Notes under the pieces: generated by a model | Told to the model about the DNA's origin: nothing | Database searches by the model: none | What the model saw: the letters and a program-made list of their open reading frames with translations, nothing else | Shown here: positions 40,870 to 49,640 of the stretch, piece after piece | How the letters are laid out: each line of letters begins with the position of its first letter | Position numbering within the stretch: position 1 is the stretch's first letter | From: an uncultured Collinsella sp. | GTDB lineage: Bacteria > Actinomycetota > Coriobacteriia > Coriobacteriales > Coriobacteriaceae | DNA length: 49,788 nt | Assembly (NCBI GenBank): GCA_958453935.1 | Contig: CAUDZT010000005.1 | Coordinates: 1 to 49,788, forward strand | Reading direction: 5' to 3' | Translations under genes and position numbers: made by a program

Positions 40870-41529
40870 GTGAACAAGAGCAAGCGCATCGCCATCAGTC
40901 TGGTCGCGGGCGTGCTCGCTGCGCTGCTCTGCATGGCTTACGGCTCGTCGATCCGCTCACGAGCCGAACAGGTCCAGGCTGAGACCTTGGCCAAGTACGG
41001 TGGCGATCGCGTCGAGGTATGCGTCGCGGCGCGCGATATCGATGTGGGCGAGACCCTCGATGAGACCAATGTCATAACCCAGGAATGGCTGACGAGCCTG
41101 CTGCCGCGTGACGCGGCGACCGAGCTGCGCCAGGTGCGCGGCGACGTGACGACTTCGCGTATTCCCAAAAACGCCGTGATCTGCAATGTCTACACCAAGG
41201 CCGAGAGCCACAAGCTCGAGGTGCCTAAGGGCAAGGTCGCCGTTTCGGTGGCGGTCGATGCCGAGCACTCGGTCGGCGGTGCTGCGGGCGTGGGCAGCTA
41301 CGTGGATGTGTATGTGCAAAAAGACGGCGTGACCGATCGGCTGTGCGGCGCGTACGTGATCGATACCAGCGAGGATTCCGGTGCCACGCGCGAGGGCAAG
41401 ATCGAATGGGTGACGCTGGCGGCTGACCCCGAAGACGTCAAGGAACTGCTGGGAGCCTCGGGCAAGGGAACGGTCAGCTTGACGATTCCCGCCACGGCGC
41501 GCGGCAAAAAGAGCGGAGGCGACGAGTGA
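40870..41529 (+). CDS. cpaB: Flp pilus assembly protein CpaB/RcpC (SAF domain), 219 aa
   Basis: GTG 40870 is preferred: GAGGAG lies six bases upstream and overlaps an alternative ATG at 40855. One N-terminal membrane helix (about 7-25), then an extracytoplasmic SAF-type region (VCVAARDIDVGETLDETNV, about 48-66) and the RcpC-like GSYVDVYVQ block. In Gram-negatives this protein works with the secretin CpaC; in Gram-positives, as here, no secretin is needed and it probably stabilises the pilus passage through the wall. First gene of the Tad operon; ends in TGATG with the next start. Confidence 0.85.
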   Translation: MNKSKRIAISLVAGVLAALLCMAYGSSIRSRAEQVQAETLAKYGGDRVEVCVAARDIDVGETLDETNVITQEWLTSLLPRDAATELRQVRGDVTTSRIPKNAVICNVYTKAESHKLEVPKGKVAVSVAVDAEHSVGGAAGVGSYVDVYVQKDGVTDRLCGAYVIDTSEDSGATREGKIEWVTLAADPEDVKELLGASGKGTVSLTIPATARGKKSGGDE

Positions 41530-43178
41530 TGAAGGCGATCTGGCTTGCGTGCTGCGCGTGCGGCGATTACGGACTGTTGCAGCGGGAAGTCGAGGGCCGT
41601 GATGTGGGTGCACAGGTGCTTCGCGTGGGTGACCTGGACGGGCTGGTTTCCATGGCGCGGGCGTTTCCGTCACGCCGCGGGGCTGCCATCATCGCGGCGT
41701 CTCTGTTTGATACCGAAGATGTGCGCAAGACTGTTGCGCGCCTGACGGCCGAAGGCCGCGTGAGCCGCGTGGTCGTGTTGATAGAAGCGCTCGATCCGTC
41801 GGATATCGAGGGGCTGTTTCGCGCGGGGGCGACCGAGGTCATCGCTGCACACAGTATATGCGGCAACGGGCGCGCGGGCGAGGGAGCGGTTGATTCCGAT
41901 CGGCGCATGACGATTGAGCCCGATGCTTTTGTTGATAGGGAACCCGGGGCGCCTCGCGCTACAAGAGGCCCGCGTGTTGATGATTATGGAAAAGCGGAAG
42001 CCGAGCATGGTCGGCGCCCCCGGAACCCCCTTGTACACGATGACGCTGGAGGGCCGGCGCAGCATGCTGGCGATTCCCCGGCTGTAGATATGGGATACGT
42101 GCACGGCGTGAATCTGGCGGATGAACTCGATGAAGTTGAGGGCTTTGCCGGGTGCGGCGAGTTGTCGCTGATGCAGCATGAGCAGATTGCGCAGAACGAG
42201 CCTGCCTCGCAGACCGAACAAGCTGCCATGCCGGCTTGGACGCAGCGTGTGGTTGCGGCGGGGGAGACGGGGACGCTGTCACCGACGCCCGCCCCGCCGC
42301 CTCCGATGCCGCCGGCAGACGCTGCCGCTTCGCCGCATCGAGCTCCGGTCATCTGCGCCATTTCGGGTTCGGGCGGTTGCGGCAAGTCGACGATCGTTGC
42401 CACCATGGCACACACATCGTCGCTGTTGGGCTTGCGTGCCGCCGTGCTCGACCTGGACCTGATGTTTGGAAACCTTTACGACTTGTTAGGCGTCGATGCT
42501 CCGCGCGATATGGCGGCACTTATCGAGCCGTCGGCGGCGGGCACGCTCACCGAGCCGGATATCGTAGCCACATCGATGCGCGTGGCGCCGGGCGTTACGC
42601 TCTGGGGTCCCGTCGCGGCGCCCGAGCAAGCTGAGCTCATGGCGCGTCCGGTGGAGCTACTGCTTGATGTTCTGCGTCGTGAATCCGACGTGGTATTTAT
42701 CGATACCTCGGTCTTTTGGGGCGACGCCGTGGCGGCTGCGGTGGCGGCGAGCGACCGTTGCCTGGTCGTTGGCGATGCGGCGGTGTCGTCCGCGACATCG
42801 GCGTCGCGCGTCATCGAACTGGCAAGTCGAGTAGGTGTGCCGCGCACGCGCATGAGCGCCGTGTTCAACCGGTTCGGTGCGCGCGGGGCAGACGAGGACG
42901 TCGCCATGCGCTTTGAGATTGCCTGTGCGTTGAGCTCCAAGATTCGTATCGCCGATGGCGGGCAGGATCTCGCCGCGCTCATGGCGTTTGGGCGCGCTGA
43001 CGAGGCGGTGGGGCAGACCAGTGCTTTTGCGACTAGCATGCGCGAGGCCACGCGCGAGATGCTCGTGGAACTGGGGTGCGCCGTCGGCCCTTGGGGCGAT
43101 ATGGTCGCCGACCGTGCAACGCGTACCGAACGCCCGCGTATCCGCCTTCCCTGGTTGCGCGAGGGTGATCAGCGATGA
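41529..43178 (+). CDS. tadZ: Tad pilus localisation ATPase TadZ/CpaE, 549 aa
   Basis: MinD/ParA-family protein that positions the pilus machine. Residues 1-110 form a receiver-like domain (IIAASLFDTEDV, RVVVLIEAL); 110-270 is a long low-complexity linker, unusually large; then the ATPase with SGSGGCGKST (about 279-288), LDLDLMFGNLYDL and FIDTSVFWG. The signature Lys of the ParA loop is missing, as is common in TadZ. ATG 41529 overlaps the preceding stop; a GTG at 41526 is also in frame. Ends overlapping tadA by 4 bases. Confidence 0.88.
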   Translation: MKAIWLACCACGDYGLLQREVEGRDVGAQVLRVGDLDGLVSMARAFPSRRGAAIIAASLFDTEDVRKTVARLTAEGRVSRVVVLIEALDPSDIEGLFRAGATEVIAAHSICGNGRAGEGAVDSDRRMTIEPDAFVDREPGAPRATRGPRVDDYGKAEAEHGRRPRNPLVHDDAGGPAQHAGDSPAVDMGYVHGVNLADELDEVEGFAGCGELSLMQHEQIAQNEPASQTEQAAMPAWTQRVVAAGETGTLSPTPAPPPPMPPADAAASPHRAPVICAISGSGGCGKSTIVATMAHTSSLLGLRAAVLDLDLMFGNLYDLLGVDAPRDMAALIEPSAAGTLTEPDIVATSMRVAPGVTLWGPVAAPEQAELMARPVELLLDVLRRESDVVFIDTSVFWGDAVAAAVAASDRCLVVGDAAVSSATSASRVIELASRVGVPRTRMSAVFNRFGARGADEDVAMRFEIACALSSKIRIADGGQDLAALMAFGRADEAVGQTSAFATSMREATREMLVELGCAVGPWGDMVADRATRTERPRIRLPWLREGDQR

Positions 43179-44503
43179 GCCTGCAAACGAGGATTAAGGC
43201 TGCCGGCGCTGCAGCGGCGGCAGCGCCTGTAGATGCGGGGCGTCGCCGCGCGGTGAAACGACGCACCAAGCGCGCCGTGATGGACCGCATGGGTTACGAC
43301 GAAGTGGCGCGTATCAGCGCCTATATCGACCCGGCACTTGCCCGCTCGGAATTGCGTCCTGCGGTGGAGGCGGCGCTCAATGTTGAGGAGCCGACCGATC
43401 TCGCGACGCCCGAGCGCGAAACCATCATCGACGAGATTTTGGATGACGTGGTGGGCTTGGGGCCGTTGCAGCCGCTCATCGAGGACGACACCGTTACCGA
43501 GATCATGATCAACGGCTGCCGCTCGGCTTTCTTTGAACGCGGCGGCGTCTTGTACCCCATCGAGCATGCGTTTGAGGATGATGAGCAGATCCGTGTGCTT
43601 ATCGACCGCATTATCTCGCCACTTGGCCGCCGTATCGACGAGCGCAGCCCCATCGTCAACGCCCGCCTCAAAACGGGCTATCGCGTCAACGCGGTGATTC
43701 CGCCTGTGGCGATTGACGGACCGATTCTCACCATCCGAAAGTTCTCGGACCGTATCTGCTCGCTGGACGAGCTCGTGGGGTTGGGATCGCTGCCGCTTTG
43801 GTATGCGCAGCTGCTGTCGTGTGCGGTGTCGCTGCGACAGGACCTGGCGGTTGCGGGAGGCACGGGATCTGGTAAGACCACCCTGCTCAACGCGTTGTCA
43901 TGTGAGATTTCCACCGGCGAGCGCATCGTGACGATCGAGGACTCTGCCGAGCTCAAGTTTGCGCATCATCCGCACGTGGTGCGCTTAGAGGCGCGCGAGG
44001 CTTCAATTGAGGGCGAGGGCGCGGTGACGATCCGCGACCTGGTAACTAATGCCCTACGCATGCGCCCCGACCGCATCGTGGTGGGCGAGGTGCGCGGTGC
44101 CGAGTGCTGCGACATGTTGCAGGCCATGAACACGGGCCACGACGGGTCGCTCACCACACTTCATGCGGGTTCAGAACAGGAGACCGTGGTGCGTCTGACG
44201 TTGCTTGCACGTTATGGCATCGATCTGCCGAGCGAGCTCATCGAGGAGCAGATTGCCATGGCGCTCGACGGCATCGTGATGTCCGAGCGCCACGCCGATG
44301 GCAGGCGTTTCGTCTCCTCGTATTCGGGGGTGCGACGCGCCGCATCGGGTGGCGTAGAGCTCGAGCGCTATGTGACGTTCGATGCCGCCGAGCGCACCTG
44401 GACGCTTGACCGCGAGCCGCCGTTTATCGCAGAAGGCCTGCGGTCGGGGACGCTCACACAAGAGGAGGTGGACGAATGGAGATCACTGTGCCCCTCGTCG
44501 TAG
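43175..44503 (+). CDS. tadA: Tad pilus secretion ATPase TadA/CpaF
   Basis: Hexameric type II/IV secretion ATPase that drives Flp pilus polymerisation. N-terminal domain to about 130 with VTEIMINGCRSAFFERGG, then Walker A AGGTGSGKTT (about 226-235), the Asp box TIEDSAEL, Walker B region RPDRIVVGEVRGAE and His box GHDGSLTTLHA. 442 aa is usual. Its 3' end overlaps tadB by 28 bases. Confidence 0.95.
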   Translation: MSLQTRIKAAGAAAAAAPVDAGRRRAVKRRTKRAVMDRMGYDEVARISAYIDPALARSELRPAVEAALNVEEPTDLATPERETIIDEILDDVVGLGPLQPLIEDDTVTEIMINGCRSAFFERGGVLYPIEHAFEDDEQIRVLIDRIISPLGRRIDERSPIVNARLKTGYRVNAVIPPVAIDGPILTIRKFSDRICSLDELVGLGSLPLWYAQLLSCAVSLRQDLAVAGGTGSGKTTLLNALSCEISTGERIVTIEDSAELKFAHHPHVVRLEAREASIEGEGAVTIRDLVTNALRMRPDRIVVGEVRGAECCDMLQAMNTGHDGSLTTLHAGSEQETVVRLTLLARYGIDLPSELIEEQIAMALDGIVMSERHADGRRFVSSYSGVRRAASGGVELERYVTFDAAERTWTLDREPPFIAEGLRSGTLTQEEVDEWRSLCPSS

Positions 44504-45402
44504 GGGGCTTGGCAGGGCTTTCTGTCGCGACGGCGTGCGGAGTGGAACCTCGTGTGCCGCAGGTACCGCCGGCGGAGCTGGCACGTCAGGCGCTCGAGAC
44601 GGTGGCAGAGAAGCTGCCGCGTGAGCTGGTGGAAAACGATCTGCTGAAAAAGATCGCCCGTTCGTGGGCATCGCTGGCTCCGGCGCATCGCCTTGGCCTC
44701 GTGATCGAAGATGCTTCGGGACGTTTGGCGTTTCTGCTGCTATCGAGCGGTGTCTGCTGCGTTTTACTAACGATGGTGTCGTTATCGCCCCTCGGATTTG
44801 CCTCGGGACTTGTTGCTCCGTTTGCCGTTGGTGCTGCTTGGGATGGCTTTGAGAGCCGGCGCGAGCAACACGATGCAGAAGAGGCAATGCCCGAGGCGTT
44901 TACCGCACTTTCCATGTCGCTTGCCTCGGGACATTCGCTGGCCCAGGGCATGCGCTTTGTGGGCGCTCATGCGCAAGAGCCAGTGCATACCGAGTTTTTG
45001 CGGGTGGCGGCGGCGATCGATTGCGGCATCTCGGCGACCGACGCGCTCGATGACTTGCTCGTGCGTATCGACGCCCCCGGTCTTTCGCTTGTGACCTTGG
45101 CGCTTAAGGTGTCTCAGCGCACCGGCGCTCCGCTTGCCGACTTACTGTCCGAGGCGTCGAGCATGGTGGGGGAGCGCATCGAGCTCAAGCGCCACCTGGA
45201 TGTTAAGACGTCGCAGGCTCGCATGTCTGCGCATATGGTCGCGGCGATGCCGGCGGGCATGTGCGCGGTGTTGGCGCTGCTTTCGGCAGATTTTCGTCGC
45301 GGTCTTGCGACGCCCGCCGGCGCGGGCGCTGTGGTGTTGGGTCTTGCCCTCAACGCCGTTGCCCTGGTGGTTATCCGGCGCATTATGCGGGTGGAGCTAT
45401 GA
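44476..45402 (+). CDS. tadB: Tad pilus inner-membrane protein TadB
   Basis: Type II secretion F-domain protein of the Tad platform. Helices at about 92-110 and 113-128 and two at the C-terminus (about 257-275 and 283-303) surround the cytoplasmic T2SSF domain with PEAFTALSMSLASGHSLAQGM and LALKVSQRTGAPLADLLSEA. Starts inside tadA and ends ATGA with tadC, so the proteins are probably translated together. Confidence 0.9.
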   Translation: MEITVPLVVGGLAGLSVATACGVEPRVPQVPPAELARQALETVAEKLPRELVENDLLKKIARSWASLAPAHRLGLVIEDASGRLAFLLLSSGVCCVLLTMVSLSPLGFASGLVAPFAVGAAWDGFESRREQHDAEEAMPEAFTALSMSLASGHSLAQGMRFVGAHAQEPVHTEFLRVAAAIDCGISATDALDDLLVRIDAPGLSLVTLALKVSQRTGAPLADLLSEASSMVGERIELKRHLDVKTSQARMSAHMVAAMPAGMCAVLALLSADFRRGLATPAGAGAVVLGLALNAVALVVIRRIMRVEL

Positions 45403-46040
45403 GCGCCCCGGTTGCAGTTGCGGCTTGCCTGTGCGCCCTGAGTGTATTTGTCGCGACGGGTTTGGATCGGGCGGATGCACGCAAGATCGCAGGGGCCTGC
45501 AAGCGCGAGGCGGTGCTGGTCGCTGCCGCGGGTCGCTCGGTGGTCGATGCTCTGACCGCGCGAGTGAAGGGCGCGGTTGGAGCGGGCGGCCCGGCGCGAG
45601 TGTCGCTCGGCGAAGTTTCCGAGATGATCGATGTTGTGCGCTTGGGTCTTTCGGCCGGTCTTTCGTTTGATGCGGCGCTTGAGATTTTCTGCGCCAACCG
45701 CCGGTCAGTGCTGGCTCTTCGCCTTGAGCGCGCCTGCATGGCGTGGCAGGTGGGCGTGGGCACGCGTGAGGACGAGTTGTTGGCCGCCGCGCGCGACCTG
45801 GACGTGCGAGCGCTCGAGACCTTTGCCATCACGGTGGGGCAGGCGCTCGCCCTGGGTGCCCCACTTGCCGAGACGCTGGCCGCTCAAAGTCGCGAGATCC
45901 GTGCGGCTCATCGCGCCGCGGTCGAGCGCGAGATCGAGCGTGCGCCCGTCAAGCTGCTGATTCCCACCGGCACGCTCATCTTGCCGGCGTTGCTTCTGTC
46001 CATATTGGGCCCGCTGCTGGGAGCAGGCGGGATGATGTAG
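45399..46040 (+). CDS. tadC: Tad pilus inner-membrane protein TadC
   Basis: Second T2SSF-domain platform protein, 213 aa, shorter than usual TadC. ATG at 45399 overlaps the tadB stop (ATGA). T2SSF motif: EMIDVVRLGLSAGLSFDAAL and AITVGQALALGAPLAETL; C-terminal helix LLIPTGTLILPALLLSILGP. It forms the membrane base with TadB. Confidence 0.88.
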   Translation: MSAPVAVAACLCALSVFVATGLDRADARKIAGACKREAVLVAAAGRSVVDALTARVKGAVGAGGPARVSLGEVSEMIDVVRLGLSAGLSFDAALEIFCANRRSVLALRLERACMAWQVGVGTREDELLAAARDLDVRALETFAITVGQALALGAPLAETLAAQSREIRAAHRAAVEREIERAPVKLLIPTGTLILPALLLSILGPLLGAGGMM

Positions 46041-46050
46041 GGAGGAATAC

Positions 46051-46284
46051 ATGAACACGATGACTGACACTGCTGGCAAGGTGCAGGGCTGGGCGTTTTG
46101 CCGGGCGGCACATGTTCGTCAGCGCGCCAAGGAACTATTGCAGGAGGAGAGTGCGCAGGGTACCACCGAGTATGCCATCTTGGTCGGCGTGCTCGTGGTG
46201 ATCGCGATTATCGCCATCGTCGCATTTAAGGGCAAGGTCCAAGATCTATGGAACGCTATCAGCGAGGGCATCAACAGCCTGTAG
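46051..46284 (+). CDS. Flp-type pilin, 77 aa
   Basis: Short prepilin: hydrophilic leader of about 36 residues, then AQGTTEYAILVGVLV and a hydrophobic helix. The G-T-T-E-Y context matches Flp prepilins cut after Gly by a TadV/CpaA peptidase, which is not in this window. The leader is longer than usual. Likely the major pilin. AGGGAGGAAT precedes the ATG. Its last 37 bases are shared in another frame with the next gene. Confidence 0.88.
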   Translation: MNTMTDTAGKVQGWAFCRAAHVRQRAKELLQEESAQGTTEYAILVGVLVVIAIIAIVAFKGKVQDLWNAISEGINSL

Positions 46285-46811
46285 AGGGCGAGCGCCCCGT
46301 CGGGGTGCTGCTGGTGTTTGCTTGCCTGACCGTGGCGATAGCGGCGGTGCTTTGGGGGCTTAACGCCGCGCGGCAGCAGCGTCCTGGGACCGCCTCCGAT
46401 TTGGGCTCAGATTCGGCGGTGGCGTCTCAAAAAGATGAGATGCGAGATGCGGACGATTCGGATGTCGCTGTCACGGCGCAAACCTTTCTGCGGACGCTCG
46501 ACAAGCGGTCTGGCACTGCGACGGATTCGCCTGGGGGCAACGCGATTGTGGTCCGGCTTGCATGGTCCGAGGACCGACCGATGACCGAAGCGGCGGCGGA
46601 TATGCTGCGTGCCTATCGCGAGGTACCCACGGCGCAACTTGCTCTGAGCGGCTATCTCGACATCAAGGGAAACGTGTGGGGCGCCATCGTGCGCGACGAA
46701 CGCGGCTGGGTCGATATGGTGACAATTGCCGCGGATGCTGGCGATGCTTCGTGTCGTCTGCGCGCCGTGCGCCTGAGCCCGCAGGCAACGGACTCAAAGG
46801 AGGGATCGTGA
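46248..46811 (+). CDS. Tad-operon membrane protein of unknown function, 187 aa
   Basis: I do not recognise a family. ATG 46248 lies inside the pilin gene (37-base overlap, different frame) after an AAGG. One membrane helix (about 18-37) follows a short cytoplasmic part; the extracytoplasmic region is acidic at first (KDEMRDADDSDVA) and then mixed. Position between two pilin genes suggests a minor structural or chaperone-like role, by context only. The overlap is larger than its neighbours' but codon use is normal, so I regard the gene as real. Confidence 0.7.
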   Translation: MERYQRGHQQPVEGERPVGVLLVFACLTVAIAAVLWGLNAARQQRPGTASDLGSDSAVASQKDEMRDADDSDVAVTAQTFLRTLDKRSGTATDSPGGNAIVVRLAWSEDRPMTEAAADMLRAYREVPTAQLALSGYLDIKGNVWGAIVRDERGWVDMVTIAADAGDASCRLRAVRLSPQATDSKEGS

Positions 46812-46812
46812 A

Positions 46813-47031
46813 ATGCATGATGTCCTGCGTGAGGAATCTGCCCAGGCGACGGTCGAATACGCCATCGTCACGGTGGCGCTGTTATCGATCGTGCTGGCGA
46901 TCGCGGGACTTTGGCGTGCCGGCACCGATGGGCGCTTGGCGGCGCTGGTTGAGCGGGCGGCATCCCATGGCGTTGCCTCGACGTCGGTTATCGACGCCGC
47001 TGCGGCCGCTAAGGACATCGCGTTGTATTGA
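46813..47031 (+). CDS. Second small pilin-like protein, 72 aa
   Basis: LREESAQATVEYAIVTVALLSIVLAIAGLW shows (from 46825) the same acidic leader, A-Q-A-T-V-E-Y junction and helix as the Flp pilin, with Ala in place of Gly before the cut. It is probably a minor pilin or pseudopilin. GGAGG precedes the ATG by nine bases. The next gene begins at or across its stop. Confidence 0.8.
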   Translation: MHDVLREESAQATVEYAIVTVALLSIVLAIAGLWRAGTDGRLAALVERAASHGVASTSVIDAAAAAKDIALY

Positions 47032-47503
47032 TGCCGCGCGCGAGGACCGGGCGCAGTCTACGGTCGAGGCCGCTTTTTTGCTGCCGACGTTTCTGACACT
47101 CATCCTTCTCGCGCTGCAACCGGTGTGCCTGCTCTATACGCGCGCGGTCATGGAGTCTGCCGCCGCCGAGACCGCGCGGCTCATGACCACGACGACGGCG
47201 GAGGACGACGATCTTAAGGAGTTCACCCGCCGCCGACTTGCCGCAGTGCCCAACGTTTCGATCTTTCATGCCGGCGGGCCGTTGTCGTGGGATATCGAGC
47301 TTGGCCGGGCCGGTGCGGGTGGCGTCTCGTCCGTGTCCGTTTCCGGCGAGGTCAAGCCGTTGCCTGTGATCGGTGCGTTTGCGCAGGCTATGGGTGGTAC
47401 CGCCGAGGGCGGCTACGTTGAGCTCAAGGTCGATGTCTCGTATCAATCGCGTCCCGAATGGCTGGAGGGAGATTATGATTCGTGGATTGCTGCATGGGAT
47501 TAG
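47027..47503 (+). CDS. TadE-like pseudopilin, about 158 aa, start uncertain
   Basis: The coding frame is clear from AREDRAQSTVEAAFLLPTFL onward: TadE-type acidic leader, S-T-V-E-A junction and helix, then LLYTRAVMESAAAETARL. No usual start fits: the ATG at 47031 is in the wrong frame, and the in-frame ATG at 46967 would add an unlikely basic leader without ribosome site. I place the start at ATT 47027, 11 bases after AAGGA; a +1 shift at the TAT-TGA end of the preceding pilin gene would also join the frame. The 3' end overlaps the next gene by 29 bases. Confidence 0.65.
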   Translation: MDAAREDRAQSTVEAAFLLPTFLTLILLALQPVCLLYTRAVMESAAAETARLMTTTTAEDDDLKEFTRRRLAAVPNVSIFHAGGPLSWDIELGRAGAGGVSSVSVSGEVKPLPVIGAFAQAMGGTAEGGYVELKVDVSYQSRPEWLEGDYDSWIAAWD

Positions 47504-49640
47504 GCGCTGCCTGTTGCGGGTGACGCAAGGGTTTGCGGCCCGCCGTCGACCAGGCGCTCTCCGCAAACGAGGCGGCTTTATGGGTCGAGCCGGTATCGAC
47601 CTGTTTATCGAAGACGGTGCCTACACCACGCTCTCCTCTGCGGTGGTCATCCTAGTGGTGCTCACATTGTTGTTTTCGTCGACCGCGGCGATATGGAGCA
47701 TGTCGCGTGCCGGGGATACCCAGGTGGCGGCTGATAGCGGCGCGCTGGCGGGTGCCAACGTAGTGTCGTCCTATCACACGGCTGCCACGGTGGTTGATGC
47801 GAGCATCTTGAGTCTGGGGCTGGCGGGGTTTGCCACGATCGGGACGGGCCTGGTCGCCATCCTCATCCCGGGTGCCGAGCCGGTTGCCGGCAATATGGTC
47901 GACACCGGGATTGAGATCATTAAAACGCGCAACAAGTTTGCCAAAAGCGCATCGGAAGGCTTACAGAAAATCGAGACGGCCCTGCCGTATCTGATCGCCG
48001 CGCGTGCCACGCAGGCGGTGTCGGCGCAGGATACCGATAGTGTGACCTATACCGGTACGGCGCTTGCCGTGCCCAGGACATCCGAGTCTGACTTCGCTGC
48101 GCTCAAAGGATCAGAGATCTCGACCGATACCATTAAAGACACATCAGATGATTTAGAGGGTGCGGCCGAGGAGCTGCGGAAGGCTTCTGAGGACACGGCG
48201 AAGGCTAAAGAGCGTGCTTGGCTGGTGGATTGTGGTGGGTCTGACAAGGGCTCGGTCGGCAGCTGTTCTTGCATGTGGGAGCGTGCGAAAAGCCTAACGG
48301 ATCTCTCCGGTGTTCAAAATCCGCATTACTCATCGAGCGTTACGTGGGAGCCCCAAGTTGCCCTTGATCGCGCGAAGGACTACTACCATTGGCGTCTGAC
48401 AAATGAGAAGCCCCACGGCTCGAGTGTCGAGATGAAGGCAGAGTCTGCGGCGCGTAAGGCGTTTTATACCTATGCGAGCGCGGAGGTCGATCGGGCATAT
48501 ATAACCGAGAACGGAGACAGGGTCTCCTCCTATATTCCGCTGCTGCCGCGCAACTCTGATGAGGTTCGGGCGACGGAACTCTATACCGATGCGGTGTGGC
48601 CGACTAGCGTGAACGATGACAAGGCGTATCTGCATTACGGGACGACCTGCCCTAACTATAAGAAAGGGACGCCGAGCGGATTTGCTTCGGTTGCCGATTA
48701 CGATGGACAGGATAAATGCAGCAAATGCCATTTTGGCGTTTTGTCGCTTGGTGCCGTTGCGGCGCCTTCAACCTCTATCGAAAACGGCTTCGAGTATCAC
48801 TTTGACAAGTTTAAAGACGCCCTGGAGGACTACGTCGACTGTCGCAACAAGGAGCTCGAGCTCGAGCGTCAGACCGAGGACGAAGCCGACCGTGCGGGCA
48901 ATGCGTTTGACCAGGCCATTAAAGCGCTTTCGGGCGAGCGTCCGCGTATCGCTCCGCCCGGTCGCAACGGCGTGGTTGCCTTTGCGGTTTCGGGTGCCAT
49001 CTCGAGCCCCGATGAACTCAACTCTTCGTTTAACACGGCAGTCAGGCTTGGCGATCGCGGTGCCATCTCTGCCGCGGTGCTGGCGCCCGATGAGGCGACG
49101 GCGCAAAACAACGTGCTTTCGCGATTTTTCTCGACATTGAAGGAACGCTCGGGTGGCGTTGCCGGCGTACTCGATGGCGTCATGGATGTCTGGGGACGGC
49201 TGCTTGTGGGATACGGAGACATCCAAGGTTCGGCCGACGAACTTATGGACGAGATGATTAAAGGCCTAGGAGGGGGCAGCGGCGCGTTGGGCTCCATTGC
49301 ATCGTGGCTCGGCGATACCGTTTCGGCGTCCGTGGCGGCGCTGGGTTTGGAACCGTGCGACTTGCGCCTGCGAAAGCCGGTGCTGACCGATTCCGCCAAC
49401 GTCATTAAGAGCCCGGGGTCTGACATTGCTGGTCTCTCTCAAGCGCAAGACAGGCTGCGAAGTATTCCGTTGGGCGTGACCGATCCCAAGGCGCTTTGCG
49501 AGGCGTTGGAATATCAAGTCGAACGCACCATCAGCGGTGCGGTGTTCACGCTTGCGGAGATTCCTCTGCCCGGCGGCAGCTCCATCCCACTCACCGTCGA
49601 TGTCGCCACGCTGGTTGGCGCTCTGGGCGGTGGGTCGTAA
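47475..49640 (+). CDS. TadG-like pilus protein with Cys-rich insertion, 721 aa
   Basis: ATG 47475 follows GGAGGGAG. A basic cytoplasmic start, a membrane helix (about 53-76) and the TadG marker TQVAADSGALAGANVV right after it, followed by a second hydrophobic part (about 110-140). Residues about 200-430 form a large insert with lower G/C and Cys pairs (GSCSCMW near 262; DKCSKCHFG near 414), flanked by long helices. The C-terminal part returns to Gly/Ser-rich style. It is probably exposed outside the cell at the pilus base or tip. Ends TAATG with the next gene. Confidence 0.8.
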   Translation: MIRGLLHGIRRCLLRVTQGFAARRRPGALRKRGGFMGRAGIDLFIEDGAYTTLSSAVVILVVLTLLFSSTAAIWSMSRAGDTQVAADSGALAGANVVSSYHTAATVVDASILSLGLAGFATIGTGLVAILIPGAEPVAGNMVDTGIEIIKTRNKFAKSASEGLQKIETALPYLIAARATQAVSAQDTDSVTYTGTALAVPRTSESDFAALKGSEISTDTIKDTSDDLEGAAEELRKASEDTAKAKERAWLVDCGGSDKGSVGSCSCMWERAKSLTDLSGVQNPHYSSSVTWEPQVALDRAKDYYHWRLTNEKPHGSSVEMKAESAARKAFYTYASAEVDRAYITENGDRVSSYIPLLPRNSDEVRATELYTDAVWPTSVNDDKAYLHYGTTCPNYKKGTPSGFASVADYDGQDKCSKCHFGVLSLGAVAAPSTSIENGFEYHFDKFKDALEDYVDCRNKELELERQTEDEADRAGNAFDQAIKALSGERPRIAPPGRNGVVAFAVSGAISSPDELNSSFNTAVRLGDRGAISAAVLAPDEATAQNNVLSRFFSTLKERSGGVAGVLDGVMDVWGRLLVGYGDIQGSADELMDEMIKGLGGGSGALGSIASWLGDTVSASVAALGLEPCDLRLRKPVLTDSANVIKSPGSDIAGLSQAQDRLRSIPLGVTDPKALCEALEYQVERTISGAVFTLAEIPLPGGSSIPLTVDVATLVGALGGGS

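Noticed and set aside
46562..47026. N-terminal extension of the TadE-like protein to upstream start codons
   Set aside because: It would run out of frame over two well-supported genes and give an Arg/Ser/Cys-rich leader typical of shadow translation.
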